Below are positions 33,189-41,718 of a DNA stretch of 64,000 nt, piece by piece. The stretch spans positions 1,612,001 through 1,676,000 of the forward strand of contig OZ007036.1 of the NCBI GenBank assembly GCA_963931655.1. Direction: 5' to 3'. Within the stretch, counting starts at the first letter, position 1. Each line of letters begins with the position of its first letter. This stretch comes from Butyricicoccus_B sp017886875 (lineage in GTDB: Bacteria > Bacillota > Clostridia > Oscillospirales > Butyricicoccaceae). A program made the position numbers and the translations under genes. The notes beneath the pieces were generated by a model. The model worked only from the letters and a program-made list of their open reading frames with translations, was not told where the DNA came from and made no database searches.

Positions 33189-35000
33189 ATGAGACTTAGG
33201 GATTTTAAGATTAAAAACAAATTATTGCTTGGTTTTGCAATTCCGGTAGTTTTATCTATATTGTTATTGATAATTTCAAATATAAATTCTTCATTTATAT
33301 CAAAGCAATATAGTGGATTGCTAGATAAACATATTGAGCTTGAAATGGCAATTCTTAATTGTAGAGTACAGAATAATACGGCTGCAAGATTTGTTCGTGA
33401 TATTGTACTTGATACAACTGGTCAAAATATTTCAACTATCAAACAAGACCTTGAAGAATGTGTGAATTCAATGGAAACATATAGCCAGTATATTAGTAAT
33501 AACTATATGTTAACTGATAGTAAAGCAAAAGATTATGCTGCAGCTCTTTCAGCTTGGCATACACAGGCTGATAATATTGTTTTACTTGCAGAACAAGGTA
33601 GATTTGATGAAGCACGTACTGCACTGGTTGAAAAGTGTACCCCAGCATTGGAAAACTTGCGTGCTATTTCAATTGAACTTACAGATGCTGTAAATTCTCA
33701 AGTGCAACAAAAGCGTGAAGGCATTGGAACTACATTCATAGTTACAATGATTATGATGATAGCTCTTATTGTTATTGCTTTAATTATTGTTTTCGTATTT
33801 GCAAAAAATATCATTGGTTCTATTGTTCAACCAACAGCTGAAATACGCAAAGCTATTGTGGATATGAGTAAGGGTATACTTGATACACGTGTTAGCTATG
33901 AGGCTGAAGATGAAATTGGCGATATGGCAGATGCACTTCGCCTAAGTCAACGTGTATTATATAAGGCTTGTAGTGATATAGCTCGTATGACAACTGCTAT
34001 GGCTGATGGTAAGTTTAATATTACCGTTGATATGAACCTACCAGGTATATTAGCTTCAATTTCAAAATCATTAGGCATTTTACAAAAGAAAATGAATTCA
34101 ATGATTTCTGATGCTAAACATTCTGTTGAGCAGGTTTCAGCAGGTGCAGAACAGGTTGCAAATGGTTCTCAGGCACTTGCACAGGGTGCAACCGAGCAGG
34201 CTAGTGCAGTTGAAGAATTATCTGCAAGCATTAATGATATTTCAAATGGTGCTCGTCAGAATGCAGAGGCTGCAAGAATTGCTCGTGAAAATGCAGACCA
34301 AGCTGGAGAACAAAACCGTGAAAGCCAACAGCAAATGGTTAAGATGATTGACGCTATGGACGATATCACTGAAAAATCTAAGGAAATTAGCAAGATTATT
34401 AAAACCATTGAAGATATTGCATTCCAAACAAATATTCTTGCTCTAAATGCTGCTGTAGAAGCTGCTCGTGCAGGTTCTGCAGGTAAGGGCTTTGCTGTAG
34501 TTGCTGATGAGGTTCGTAACCTTGCAAGCAAATCTGCAGAGGCTGCTAAAAATACTACAACTCTTATTGAGGACTCCATTCGTGCGGTTGAACGTGGTTC
34601 TAGCATAGCTAACGCAGCTGCTGAGTCTATAACATTAAGTACCGAGCTTACTACACAGGCAGTTGATAAGATTGCTCAAATCGCTCAGGCAACAGAACGT
34701 GAGTCTGAAGCTATTGACCAAGTAACCCAAGGTATTGACCAAATCGCAACCGTAGTTCAAACTAACTCTGCAACAAGTGAAGAATCTGCTGCGGCTAGTG
34801 AGGAGCTACATTCTCAAGCAAGTGTAATGCGTGAGCTTTTCTCAACATTCCAAGTGCAAGGTAGTTCAGAGAGTTTTAAACAGCCATCTGCTGCCAAACA
34901 AATAAGCGACAGCTCAAATGTAGGAGGTAATAGCCCACATACGGGCGATACCTTTCGCACAACAAACTACGAACAGCATGACGACGTCGGTAAGTACTAA
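33189..35000 (+). CDS. Methyl-accepting chemotaxis protein 2
   Basis: A 603-residue chemoreceptor with the same plan as its upstream neighbour: TM1 about 11-32, external helical sensor, TM2 about 185-207, HAMP (GSIVQPTAEIRKAIVDMSKG) and a signalling domain with the hairpin KTIEDIAFQTNILALNAAVE. The sensor halves differ much more than the cytoplasmic halves, which share long identical DNA runs. Both proteins end with a similar DDVGKY/DDAGKY tail. It has its own promoter with a palindrome. The 3' end overlaps the hemerythrin gene. Confidence 0.95.
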   Translation: MRLRDFKIKNKLLLGFAIPVVLSILLLIISNINSSFISKQYSGLLDKHIELEMAILNCRVQNNTAARFVRDIVLDTTGQNISTIKQDLEECVNSMETYSQYISNNYMLTDSKAKDYAAALSAWHTQADNIVLLAEQGRFDEARTALVEKCTPALENLRAISIELTDAVNSQVQQKREGIGTTFIVTMIMMIALIVIALIIVFVFAKNIIGSIVQPTAEIRKAIVDMSKGILDTRVSYEAEDEIGDMADALRLSQRVLYKACSDIARMTTAMADGKFNITVDMNLPGILASISKSLGILQKKMNSMISDAKHSVEQVSAGAEQVANGSQALAQGATEQASAVEELSASINDISNGARQNAEAARIARENADQAGEQNRESQQQMVKMIDAMDDITEKSKEISKIIKTIEDIAFQTNILALNAAVEAARAGSAGKGFAVVADEVRNLASKSAEAAKNTTTLIEDSIRAVERGSSIANAAAESITLSTELTTQAVDKIAQIAQATERESEAIDQVTQGIDQIATVVQTNSATSEESAAASEELHSQASVMRELFSTFQVQGSSESFKQPSAAKQISDSSNVGGNSPHTGDTFRTTNYEQHDDVGKY

Positions 35001-35403
35001 TCGTTACTACATGACACCTGATATTGAAACTGGTAATGAACTTATTGACTCTGAGCATGTACAGATTTTTGATGCGGTGAATGAATTGCTTGATGCTTGC
35101 TCTAGTGGTAAGGGACGAGATAAGATAGCCGAAACCGCTGAATTTTTAGCAGGATATGTTAGTAAGCATTTTTCAGATGAGGAGAAACTTCAGAGAAAAT
35201 GCAAATATCCAAATATGGAAAAACACCTTAAATTTCATGTTAAATACAAAAAAGATGTTGCGGATTTTGTAGATAAAATGAAAAATGACGGTGCAACAGT
35301 TCAAACTCTTGGTGAGCTTAATGCTCTTGCAGGTTTACTTATTAACCATATTCGTCATGAGGATAAGCGTTTAGCAGCATATATCCGTAAAGAATATAAT
35401 TAA
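34978..35403 (+). CDS. Bacteriohemerythrin
   Basis: A non-heme di-iron, O2-binding protein. The 141 residues carry all seven expected iron ligands: His27, His64 and Glu68 (HFSDEE), His83 and His87 (HLKFH), His124 and Asp129 (HIRHED). The frame opens with ATG 34978 inside the end of the receptor gene, a 23-base overlap, and no ribosome site is visible there, so translation is probably coupled. ATG 35011 is the other candidate start. In motile anaerobes hemerythrins often accompany or are fused to receptors. A role in O2 sensing or scavenging near receptor 2 is inference. Confidence 0.92.
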   Translation: MTTSVSTNRYYMTPDIETGNELIDSEHVQIFDAVNELLDACSSGKGRDKIAETAEFLAGYVSKHFSDEEKLQRKCKYPNMEKHLKFHVKYKKDVADFVDKMKNDGATVQTLGELNALAGLLINHIRHEDKRLAAYIRKEYN

Positions 35404-35412
35404 ACATAATTA

Positions 35413-35452
35413 TAACGACACAGACTTTTGATATGCTCTGTGTCGTTTTTTT
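35413..35452 (+). terminator. Terminator after hemerythrin
   Basis: An 11-bp stem (35414-35424 with 35437-35447), 12-base loop, and seven T. It ends the receptor 2-hemerythrin transcript. Confidence 0.9.
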
Positions 35453-35517
35453 AAGCTTATAAATTGTGCAATTATAATGTAAATTTTAATATTAAATTTT
35501 GCGGAGTAGCTTTTTCA

Positions 35518-35546
35518 TTGCATATAAGAAAAACAAATGTTAAAAT
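35518..35546 (+). promoter_or_regulatory. Promoter for the methyltransferase-ECF-truA gene group
   Basis: TTGCAT (35518-35523), a 17-base spacer, TAAAAT (35541-35546): the same two hexamers as the receptor 2 promoter. It lies 44 bases before the first gene. Confidence 0.6.
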
Positions 35547-35589
35547 AATAGAGTATGCTAAAATAATATAAAGCGAGGATATAAAATAG

Positions 35590-36453
35590 ATGTGGATTGC
35601 AAACGATTGGTTAGATTATAGAATTTTGGATTGTGGTGGTGGTGAAAAGGTTGAGAAATGGGCAGATTACACATTGGTTCGACCAGACCCACAGGCAATT
35701 TGGAATAGAACAGATAATGTTAAAGAGTGGGATAAAGCAAACGCCATTTATCATCGCTCAAAATCGGGCGGCGGTCAATGGGAAATTAAAAAATTACCTG
35801 CTCAGTGGACTGTTTCCTATAAAGAGCTAACTTTCAACTTAAAGCCAATGTCTTTTAAACATACTGGTCTTTTTCCAGAACAGGCTGCTAATTGGAATTT
35901 TATTATGGATAAAATCAGAAATGCAGGCAGACCTATAAATGTGCTTAATTTGTTTGCATATACAGGCGGTGCTACACTTGCCGCAGCCGCAGCAGGTGCT
36001 AGTGTTTGCCATGTAGATGCATCTAAAGGTATGACTCAATGGGCAAGAGAAAACGCAGTTTCTTCTGGTTTGGCTGACAAGCCTATTCGCTGGATTGTTG
36101 ACGATTGTAAAAAATTCGTTCAGCGTGAAATTCGTCGTGGCAGAAAATATGATGCTATTATTATGGACCCACCTTCTTATGGTAGAGGCCCTTCAGGTGA
36201 AACTTGGAAAATTGAAGAAGATGTTGCAGACTTTGTAGAGCTTACAATGCAGCTTTTAAGTGATAAACCATTATTTGTTATTATCTCTAGCTATTCAACT
36301 GGTCTTGCTCCTTCTGTTATGTCTTATCTTTTAGGTATTACAGCAGGTAAAAAGCATAATGGCACTATTGAGGCTGAGGAGTTAGGATTGCCTGTGGCTT
36401 CAACTGGTCTTGTACTGCCTTGTGGTTCTTCTGCTAGATTTATAGGTGAATAA
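35590..36453 (+). CDS. Class I SAM-dependent methyltransferase (RlmI/RlmK-like)
   Basis: A 287-residue methyltransferase probably acting on rRNA. The N-terminal 100 residues form the RlmI/RlmK-type lead region. The Rossmann core has LNLFAYTGGATLAAAAAG (SAM-binding motif I) and DAIIMDPPSYGRGP (the DPPxY catalytic motif IV). No PUA domain was recognised. It begins a run of closely spaced plus-strand genes and ends four bases before ecfA1. The exact RNA target cannot be named from sequence. Confidence 0.85.
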   Translation: MWIANDWLDYRILDCGGGEKVEKWADYTLVRPDPQAIWNRTDNVKEWDKANAIYHRSKSGGGQWEIKKLPAQWTVSYKELTFNLKPMSFKHTGLFPEQAANWNFIMDKIRNAGRPINVLNLFAYTGGATLAAAAAGASVCHVDASKGMTQWARENAVSSGLADKPIRWIVDDCKKFVQREIRRGRKYDAIIMDPPSYGRGPSGETWKIEEDVADFVELTMQLLSDKPLFVIISSYSTGLAPSVMSYLLGITAGKKHNGTIEAEELGLPVASTGLVLPCGSSARFIGE

Positions 36454-36456
36454 ATT

Positions 36457-37302
36457 ATGTCAGAAATTATTAAAACAGAAAATTTAACATATGCATATCA
36501 TGATGAAAATGGTAATGAAAAATATGCATTAAATGGCGTTGATTTATCTATTAAGCGTGGTGAATTTGTCGCTGTTTTAGGGCATAATGGCTCTGGCAAA
36601 TCCACGCTTGCAGGTCATTTTAATGCTATACGTTTGCCAAGCGGTGGCAAAGTATATATTGATATGATGGATACATCAGATGAAAGCAAAATCTATGATA
36701 TTAGATGCACTTGTGCTATGGTTTTCCAAAACCCAGACAATCAGATTGTTGCAACTGTTGTTGAAGAAGATGTAGCTTTTGCTCTTGAAAATATGGGTGT
36801 TCCTCCAGAGGAAATTCGCAGACGTGTTGATGATGCTTTAAAAGCTGTTGGTATGTATGAATATAGAGGTCATGCACCTCATAAGCTTTCAGGCGGTCAA
36901 AAACAAAGAGTTGCAATCGCTGGTGTTATAGCAATGATGCCTAGATGTATTGTTTTTGATGAACCGACTGCTATGCTTGACCCTGCCGGACGTAAAGAGG
37001 TTATGAGGGTTATATGTGAACTTAATAAACATTTTGGTATAACTGTTATACTTATAACTCACCATATGGACGAAGCTATTAAGGCTGACCGTGTGGTTGT
37101 TATGCATAAAGGTAAAGTTATTATGGACGGCACACCAAAACAAATATTTACTAATGTTGATGAGCTTAAAAAAGCTAGTCTTACAGTTCCACAAACTATT
37201 GAAGTTTTATATGAATTAAATAATAAGTCAAATGCAAACTTAAAAATTGATGCTATGACTGTTTGTGAATGTGTAGATATTTTACAGAGCTACTTAAAAT
37301 AA
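36457..37302 (+). CDS. ecfA1: ECF transporter ATPase EcfA1
   Basis: First ATPase of the energy-coupling-factor module that powers several vitamin-binding S components. The 281 residues have Walker A VLGHNGSGKSTLAG, the Q-loop VFQNPDNQIVATVVEEDVAF (diagnostic for ECF ATPases), LSGGQKQRVAIAG and Walker B CIVFDEPTAMLDP. It starts four bases after the methyltransferase stop and precedes ecfA2 and ecfT. No S component is encoded nearby, so this is a group II (shared) module. Confidence 0.95.
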   Translation: MSEIIKTENLTYAYHDENGNEKYALNGVDLSIKRGEFVAVLGHNGSGKSTLAGHFNAIRLPSGGKVYIDMMDTSDESKIYDIRCTCAMVFQNPDNQIVATVVEEDVAFALENMGVPPEEIRRRVDDALKAVGMYEYRGHAPHKLSGGQKQRVAIAGVIAMMPRCIVFDEPTAMLDPAGRKEVMRVICELNKHFGITVILITHHMDEAIKADRVVVMHKGKVIMDGTPKQIFTNVDELKKASLTVPQTIEVLYELNNKSNANLKIDAMTVCECVDILQSYLK

Positions 37303-37316
37303 AAGAGGTTAAAAAC

Positions 37317-38183
37317 GTGTCTTATATTTTAGAAGTAAGGGACTTGACTCAAGTTTATTCAGCAGGTACCCCATTTGAACGCATGGCTCTTGACCATGTT
37401 AACTTACAAGTGAAAAAAGGCGAAATTCTTGGCATAATCGGTCACACTGGTTCGGGTAAATCAACTCTTATTCAACATTTAAATGGCTTATTAAAGCCTA
37501 CATCTGGCGAGGTTTTATTAGATGGTAAGTCTATTTGGAATGAAAAGGGTAAATGTGATAAGAATACTCGTTTTCGTGTAGGGCTTGTATTTCAGTATCC
37601 AGAATATCAGCTATTTGAAGAAACTATTGCAAAAGATATAGCTTTTGGCCCTAGTAATATGGGACTTTCTGAAAGTGAAATAAATGAACGAGTGCGTGAA
37701 GCGATGGCTTTTGTAGGGCTTGATGACAGTATGAGAGATATTTCACCTTTTGCTCTTTCAGGCGGTCAAAAACGCAGGGTTGCAATAGCAGGTATAATTG
37801 CTATGCGTCCTGATGTTTTGGTGCTTGATGAACCAACTGCTGGTTTAGACCCTGCAGGACGTGATGAACTTTTCGAGCAAATTTTGCAATATCATAAACA
37901 AAGTGGTGCTACAATATTATTTGTTACACACTCTATGGAAGATGCTGCAAAAATGAGTGACCGTATGCTTGTTATGAACCATGCTAAAATAATGCTTATT
38001 GGTACGCCTAAAGAGGTTTTTTCTCATACAGATGAGATTATTAAAGCGGGACTGGATATACCAGAAATAACAAAGGTAATGTTAGAGCTTAAAAATAGAG
38101 GTTTTGATGTTGATACTTCAGTTTTTACGGTTGAAGATGCAATAAAAGCTCTAAATGCATTTAAGGAGGGAAAACCATGCTAA
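37317..38183 (+). CDS. ecfA2: ECF transporter ATPase EcfA2
   Basis: Second ATPase of the ECF module. It has Walker A IGHTGSGKSTLIQHLNG, the ECF Q-loop VFQYPEYQLFEETIAKDIAF, LSGGQKRRVAIAG and LVLDEPTAGLDP. The frame is open from 37269, inside ecfA1, but GTG 37317 follows an AGAGG site and gives the family N-terminus SYILEVRDLTQVY (288 residues). Its end overlaps the ecfT start by seven bases, as is usual for this trio. Confidence 0.95.
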   Translation: MSYILEVRDLTQVYSAGTPFERMALDHVNLQVKKGEILGIIGHTGSGKSTLIQHLNGLLKPTSGEVLLDGKSIWNEKGKCDKNTRFRVGLVFQYPEYQLFEETIAKDIAFGPSNMGLSESEINERVREAMAFVGLDDSMRDISPFALSGGQKRRVAIAGIIAMRPDVLVLDEPTAGLDPAGRDELFEQILQYHKQSGATILFVTHSMEDAAKMSDRMLVMNHAKIMLIGTPKEVFSHTDEIIKAGLDIPEITKVMLELKNRGFDVDTSVFTVEDAIKALNAFKEGKPC

Positions 38184-38980
38184 AAGATATAACTTTAGGT
38201 CAATTTTTCCCAGGTAATAGCATTGTCCATAGAACAGACCCAAGAGTTAAAATCGTGCTTGTTATTGCAATGATTGTATCATTACTTCTTGCATCAGGTG
38301 TTTTTTCCTATGCTTTAATGGCTATTTATCTTTTTGTTATTATTGCGGTTTCTAAAGTGCATTTAAAAATGGTTGTGCGTGGACTGAAACCTATTGTTAT
38401 GATTGTGGTTATTACCGCTATTTTAAATATATTTTATACAGCGGGTGATATAATTTGGCAGTGGGGTTTTCTGCATATCACAAAGCAGGGCATTTATGCA
38501 GCTATTGAAATGGTAGTGCGTATTATGTTGCTTATTATAGGTACATCAATGCTCACTTATACTACATCGCCTATTGACCTTACAGAAGGTTTAGAAAGGC
38601 TTATGTCACCACTTAAAAAAATACATGTGCCTGTACATGAGCTTGCAATGGTTATGTCTATTGCACTTAGATTTATTCCTACTCTTATTGAAGAAACTGA
38701 AAAAATTATTTCAGCTCAAAAGGCAAGAGGTGCAGATTTTGAAACAGGCAGTATATTAAAACGTGCTAAAGCTATGGTACCTATTTTAGTGCCGTTATTT
38801 ATATCATCTATTCGTAGAGCAGAAGAACTTGCAACTGCTATGGAATGTAGGTTATATCGTGGAGATATGGGCAGAACACGTATGAAACAGCTTAAAATTT
38901 GCAGTGCAGATTATATTTCTATGACAGTTTCAGTAATTGTTTTTGCAGGAACTATTATTTTAGGTAGTTTTGGCTTATAA
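38177..38980 (+). CDS. ecfT: ECF transporter transmembrane component EcfT
   Basis: Membrane scaffold linking the ATPases to vitamin S components. The 267 residues contain about five to six hydrophobic segments, an HRTDPRVKI N-terminal motif, and the coupling-helix signatures KARGADFETGS and ECRLYRGD-type segment (TAMECRLYRG). The start overlaps ecfA2 by seven bases with AAGGAGGG upstream. truA follows after 12 bases, a common arrangement in Firmicutes. Confidence 0.95.
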   Translation: MLKDITLGQFFPGNSIVHRTDPRVKIVLVIAMIVSLLLASGVFSYALMAIYLFVIIAVSKVHLKMVVRGLKPIVMIVVITAILNIFYTAGDIIWQWGFLHITKQGIYAAIEMVVRIMLLIIGTSMLTYTTSPIDLTEGLERLMSPLKKIHVPVHELAMVMSIALRFIPTLIEETEKIISAQKARGADFETGSILKRAKAMVPILVPLFISSIRRAEELATAMECRLYRGDMGRTRMKQLKICSADYISMTVSVIVFAGTIILGSFGL

Positions 38981-38992
38981 GGAGGGCAAAAT

Positions 38993-39799
38993 TTGAAAAA
39001 TATTGCTTTAATCTTATCTTATGACGGAACTAATTATCATGGCTGGCAAACTCAAAAAAATGGTATAACTATTCAGCAGGCACTCACCGAGGCTATAAAC
39101 CAAATTTTAAAATGTGATACTTATGTTTCTGGTGTGGGTAGAACAGATGCAGGTGTTCATGCAAGAAAATATGTCGCAAATTTTAAAGCCGAATGTACAA
39201 TCCCGCCCCAGCGTTTATCGCTTGCTATAAATGCGGTTTTACCAGAGGATATAACAGTATTAAATGCAATAGAAGTTAATGATGATTTTGATGCAAGATT
39301 TAACTGCACTAAAAAAGAGTATGCTTATTATATGTATTCTTCCAAGATAAATGACCCATTTTTATCTAAAAGAGCATACCGCACAACTTATTCATTAGAT
39401 GTTTATAAAATGAATGAGGGTGCACAATTTTTTGTAGGTACACATGACTTTTCTTCTGTACGCTCAGTAGGTACACCTGTTAAATCAACTGTGCGAACTA
39501 TTTTTCACTGTCAAGCGGAATATGTGGATAATCATAATTTTGTTATGCAAAATGATGATACTAAGCTAATACGCATAAGAGTTTGTGGCGACGGTTTTTT
39601 ATATAATATGGTTCGTGCTATTTCAGGTACACTTATGTATGTTGGAAGTGGTAAACTAAAACCAGAGCAAATAAAAGAGGTTTTACTCTCTTGTGATAGA
39701 GCGAGTGCAGGGCCTACACTTCCAGCTCATGGGCTTTATATGAATAGACTTTGGTATGATAATACAGATGAGTTAAAATCATATAAGCTAGATGTATAA
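38993..39799 (+). CDS. truA: tRNA pseudouridine(38-40) synthase TruA
   Basis: Converts U38-U40 of tRNA anticodon stems to pseudouridine. The 268 residues show LILSYDGTNYHGWQTQKNG, the catalytic Asp in VGRTDAGVHA (about residue 50) and the FLYNMVRAISGTL end motif. The start is TTG 38993 with AGGAGG upstream; no better ATG exists. It is the downstream neighbour of ecfT, as in many Firmicutes. Confidence 0.95.
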   Translation: MKNIALILSYDGTNYHGWQTQKNGITIQQALTEAINQILKCDTYVSGVGRTDAGVHARKYVANFKAECTIPPQRLSLAINAVLPEDITVLNAIEVNDDFDARFNCTKKEYAYYMYSSKINDPFLSKRAYRTTYSLDVYKMNEGAQFFVGTHDFSSVRSVGTPVKSTVRTIFHCQAEYVDNHNFVMQNDDTKLIRIRVCGDGFLYNMVRAISGTLMYVGSGKLKPEQIKEVLLSCDRASAGPTLPAHGLYMNRLWYDNTDELKSYKLDV

Positions 39800-39813
39800 A
39801 AGGAGGCTCACAA

Positions 39814-41046
39814 ATGCCACAAAAGGCAAAATCACTTCGTATGGCAAGAAATGAACGTCGACGAAAGATTAGAAACTCACCAGACCGCAGACTTAGAGTT
39901 GTGGCAAAACTGCGTCGTTTGGTAGGTGTAATGATTATTGTTATAAGTGTATTAACCATTACAGTAAATGGTCCTAAAATAAATTCAGGTTCAATATCTG
40001 AATTTATAGGTTATTTTTGGGCAGGTATTGACGATGCACAAGAAGGCACTTATATTGATTATCAATCGCAAAATTCATCAGTTGTAAAGCCATTTAATCA
40101 AGGTGTTGTAGTATCAGATAATGACTCTATGAGTATTTTAACATCTGGTGGCGTTAGACTTAAAACAAATTTAGGTTACACATCACCAGCTATTTTAACT
40201 TCTGAGCGTTATGTGCTTGCATATGATAAAAATGGAAATGGGGCAGTTTTAACTTCAAATGTGGCTGAAGCAAGCAGACAAAAAACTGAGTCATCAATTT
40301 TAACAGCTGCTCTTGGTGAAACAGGTGATTATGCACTAATAACTAATGAGTCAGGTTATAAAACTGCTATTACGGTCTATACAAGTGGTGGTAAACAGCG
40401 TTTTAAATGGTCTAGTCCTGATTATTATTTCTTATCATGTGCTATTTCACCAGATGGCAGTAAACTTGCTGTAGCCTCTTTTGGAAGTACACAAGATGCA
40501 AAACTGGAAGGCAAACTTTTTTTACGTGATTTAAGCAATGAAAATAATATAAAAGAAGTATCGCTTGATTCTACCGTTCCACTTGCGGTTGGATTTTTAG
40601 ATAATACATCTGTTGCTGTAATTGGTGATTATTCAACAAGCGTTATAAACCAAAAAGGTGAAATTGTAGACCAGCTTACATATACAGCAGATGATTTAAC
40701 ATCATTTTCATTTAGTGGAAATGAACTTGCAATCGCTGTGCGTTCTTATTCATCTAATGCAAGAACCGAAGTTTATATTATAGGTTCTCATGGAATAAGT
40801 GGAAATAAACTGGAGATTTCACAGGAAATTCAGGCTATGGATTATGATGGCTCCAGAATTGCTATATTAACTTCAAGTGGGCTTACAGTTTATAATTCAT
40901 CTATGCGTGCTTTATGGAAAAATGAAAGTGCAATTGGTGCACAAGATATAAATTTGACAGATGATGGCGGTGTATGGCTTATATATTCCAAACAAGCCGA
41001 ACACGTTTCTACATCATCAGACACTTCAGAGGATTTAAAATCATGA
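39814..41046 (+). CDS. DUF5711-type membrane-anchored beta-propeller-like protein
   Basis: A 410-residue protein of unknown function. A strongly basic N-terminus (about 1-35) precedes one membrane segment (VGVMIIVISVLTITVNG, about 37-53), so the remainder should be outside the cell. That part consists of repeated blade-like segments such as FLSCAISPDGSKLAVASF, consistent with a propeller fold. I place it in DUF5711 by pattern and by its link to cvpA. It ends in a four-base overlap with cvpA, so the two are coupled. Confidence 0.7.
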   Translation: MPQKAKSLRMARNERRRKIRNSPDRRLRVVAKLRRLVGVMIIVISVLTITVNGPKINSGSISEFIGYFWAGIDDAQEGTYIDYQSQNSSVVKPFNQGVVVSDNDSMSILTSGGVRLKTNLGYTSPAILTSERYVLAYDKNGNGAVLTSNVAEASRQKTESSILTAALGETGDYALITNESGYKTAITVYTSGGKQRFKWSSPDYYFLSCAISPDGSKLAVASFGSTQDAKLEGKLFLRDLSNENNIKEVSLDSTVPLAVGFLDNTSVAVIGDYSTSVINQKGEIVDQLTYTADDLTSFSFSGNELAIAVRSYSSNARTEVYIIGSHGISGNKLEISQEIQAMDYDGSRIAILTSSGLTVYNSSMRALWKNESAIGAQDINLTDDGGVWLIYSKQAEHVSTSSDTSEDLKS

Positions 41047-41696
41047 ATGAGTTATCTTTAGATAGTTTTAATAATTTAGATTTAATAAATAATTTAGACT
41101 TTTTAAAAAGCATATTAAATCTAACAGATATAATAATTATTTTGGCTATAATTTACGGTGCTATTGTAGGTTATCGTAAAGGTTTAGTTAGAACTGTTGT
41201 TGGCAGTATTAGAGCTGTTGTTTCTATGGGTGGTGCTGCGATTGTTTCAAGAATGATTGCACCTATTATTGCACCTCAAATTGTAACACCTATTGTAAAT
41301 GAGGTGTTTCAAAACCAATTAGGAGAGGTTGCAGAATTATCACCTGAAATTACTGCTCAAATTCAAAATAATATACTACAAATAGCTACACCTATTGCAC
41401 AAAGCATTGCTTTTTCAGTTGTATTTTTTATAAGTATGTTTGTAATTAACATTGTTCTTAAATTATTTACAAAAACAATGAGCGTACTTACAAAAATACC
41501 TGTTATAAGCACACTTAATAGAATTTGTGGTCTTGTGCTTGGTGCAGTAGTTGCTATAATACTATGTATAGCTGCACTTTATTTACTTAGAAAATTTGCA
41601 CCTGAAATATTTGGGGCAAATGGCTATTTATCGCCACAAAATATAGCTAAAACAAATATAACTGCATATTTACTTGGTCTATTGCCAAGTGTATGA
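41043..41696 (+). CDS. CvpA family membrane protein
   Basis: A 217-residue protein with about four membrane segments and the CvpA motif YGAIVGYRKGLVRTVVG near residue 38. The family was named from colicin V production, but its role in Firmicutes is unclear. The frame is open upstream from 40974. ATG 41043 overlaps the previous stop (ATGA) and gives the natural N-terminus MNELSLDSF. clpE-like follows after 22 bases. Confidence 0.85.
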   Translation: MNELSLDSFNNLDLINNLDFLKSILNLTDIIIILAIIYGAIVGYRKGLVRTVVGSIRAVVSMGGAAIVSRMIAPIIAPQIVTPIVNEVFQNQLGEVAELSPEITAQIQNNILQIATPIAQSIAFSVVFFISMFVINIVLKLFTKTMSVLTKIPVISTLNRICGLVLGAVVAIILCIAALYLLRKFAPEIFGANGYLSPQNIAKTNITAYLLGLLPSV

Positions 41697-41718
41697 GTTT
41701 TTTTAAGGAGAGAATTAC

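Noticed and set aside
40974..41042. Upstream extension of the cvpA frame
   Set aside because: It overlaps the DUF5711 coding region, and the ATG at 41043 with a four-base stop overlap is the natural start.
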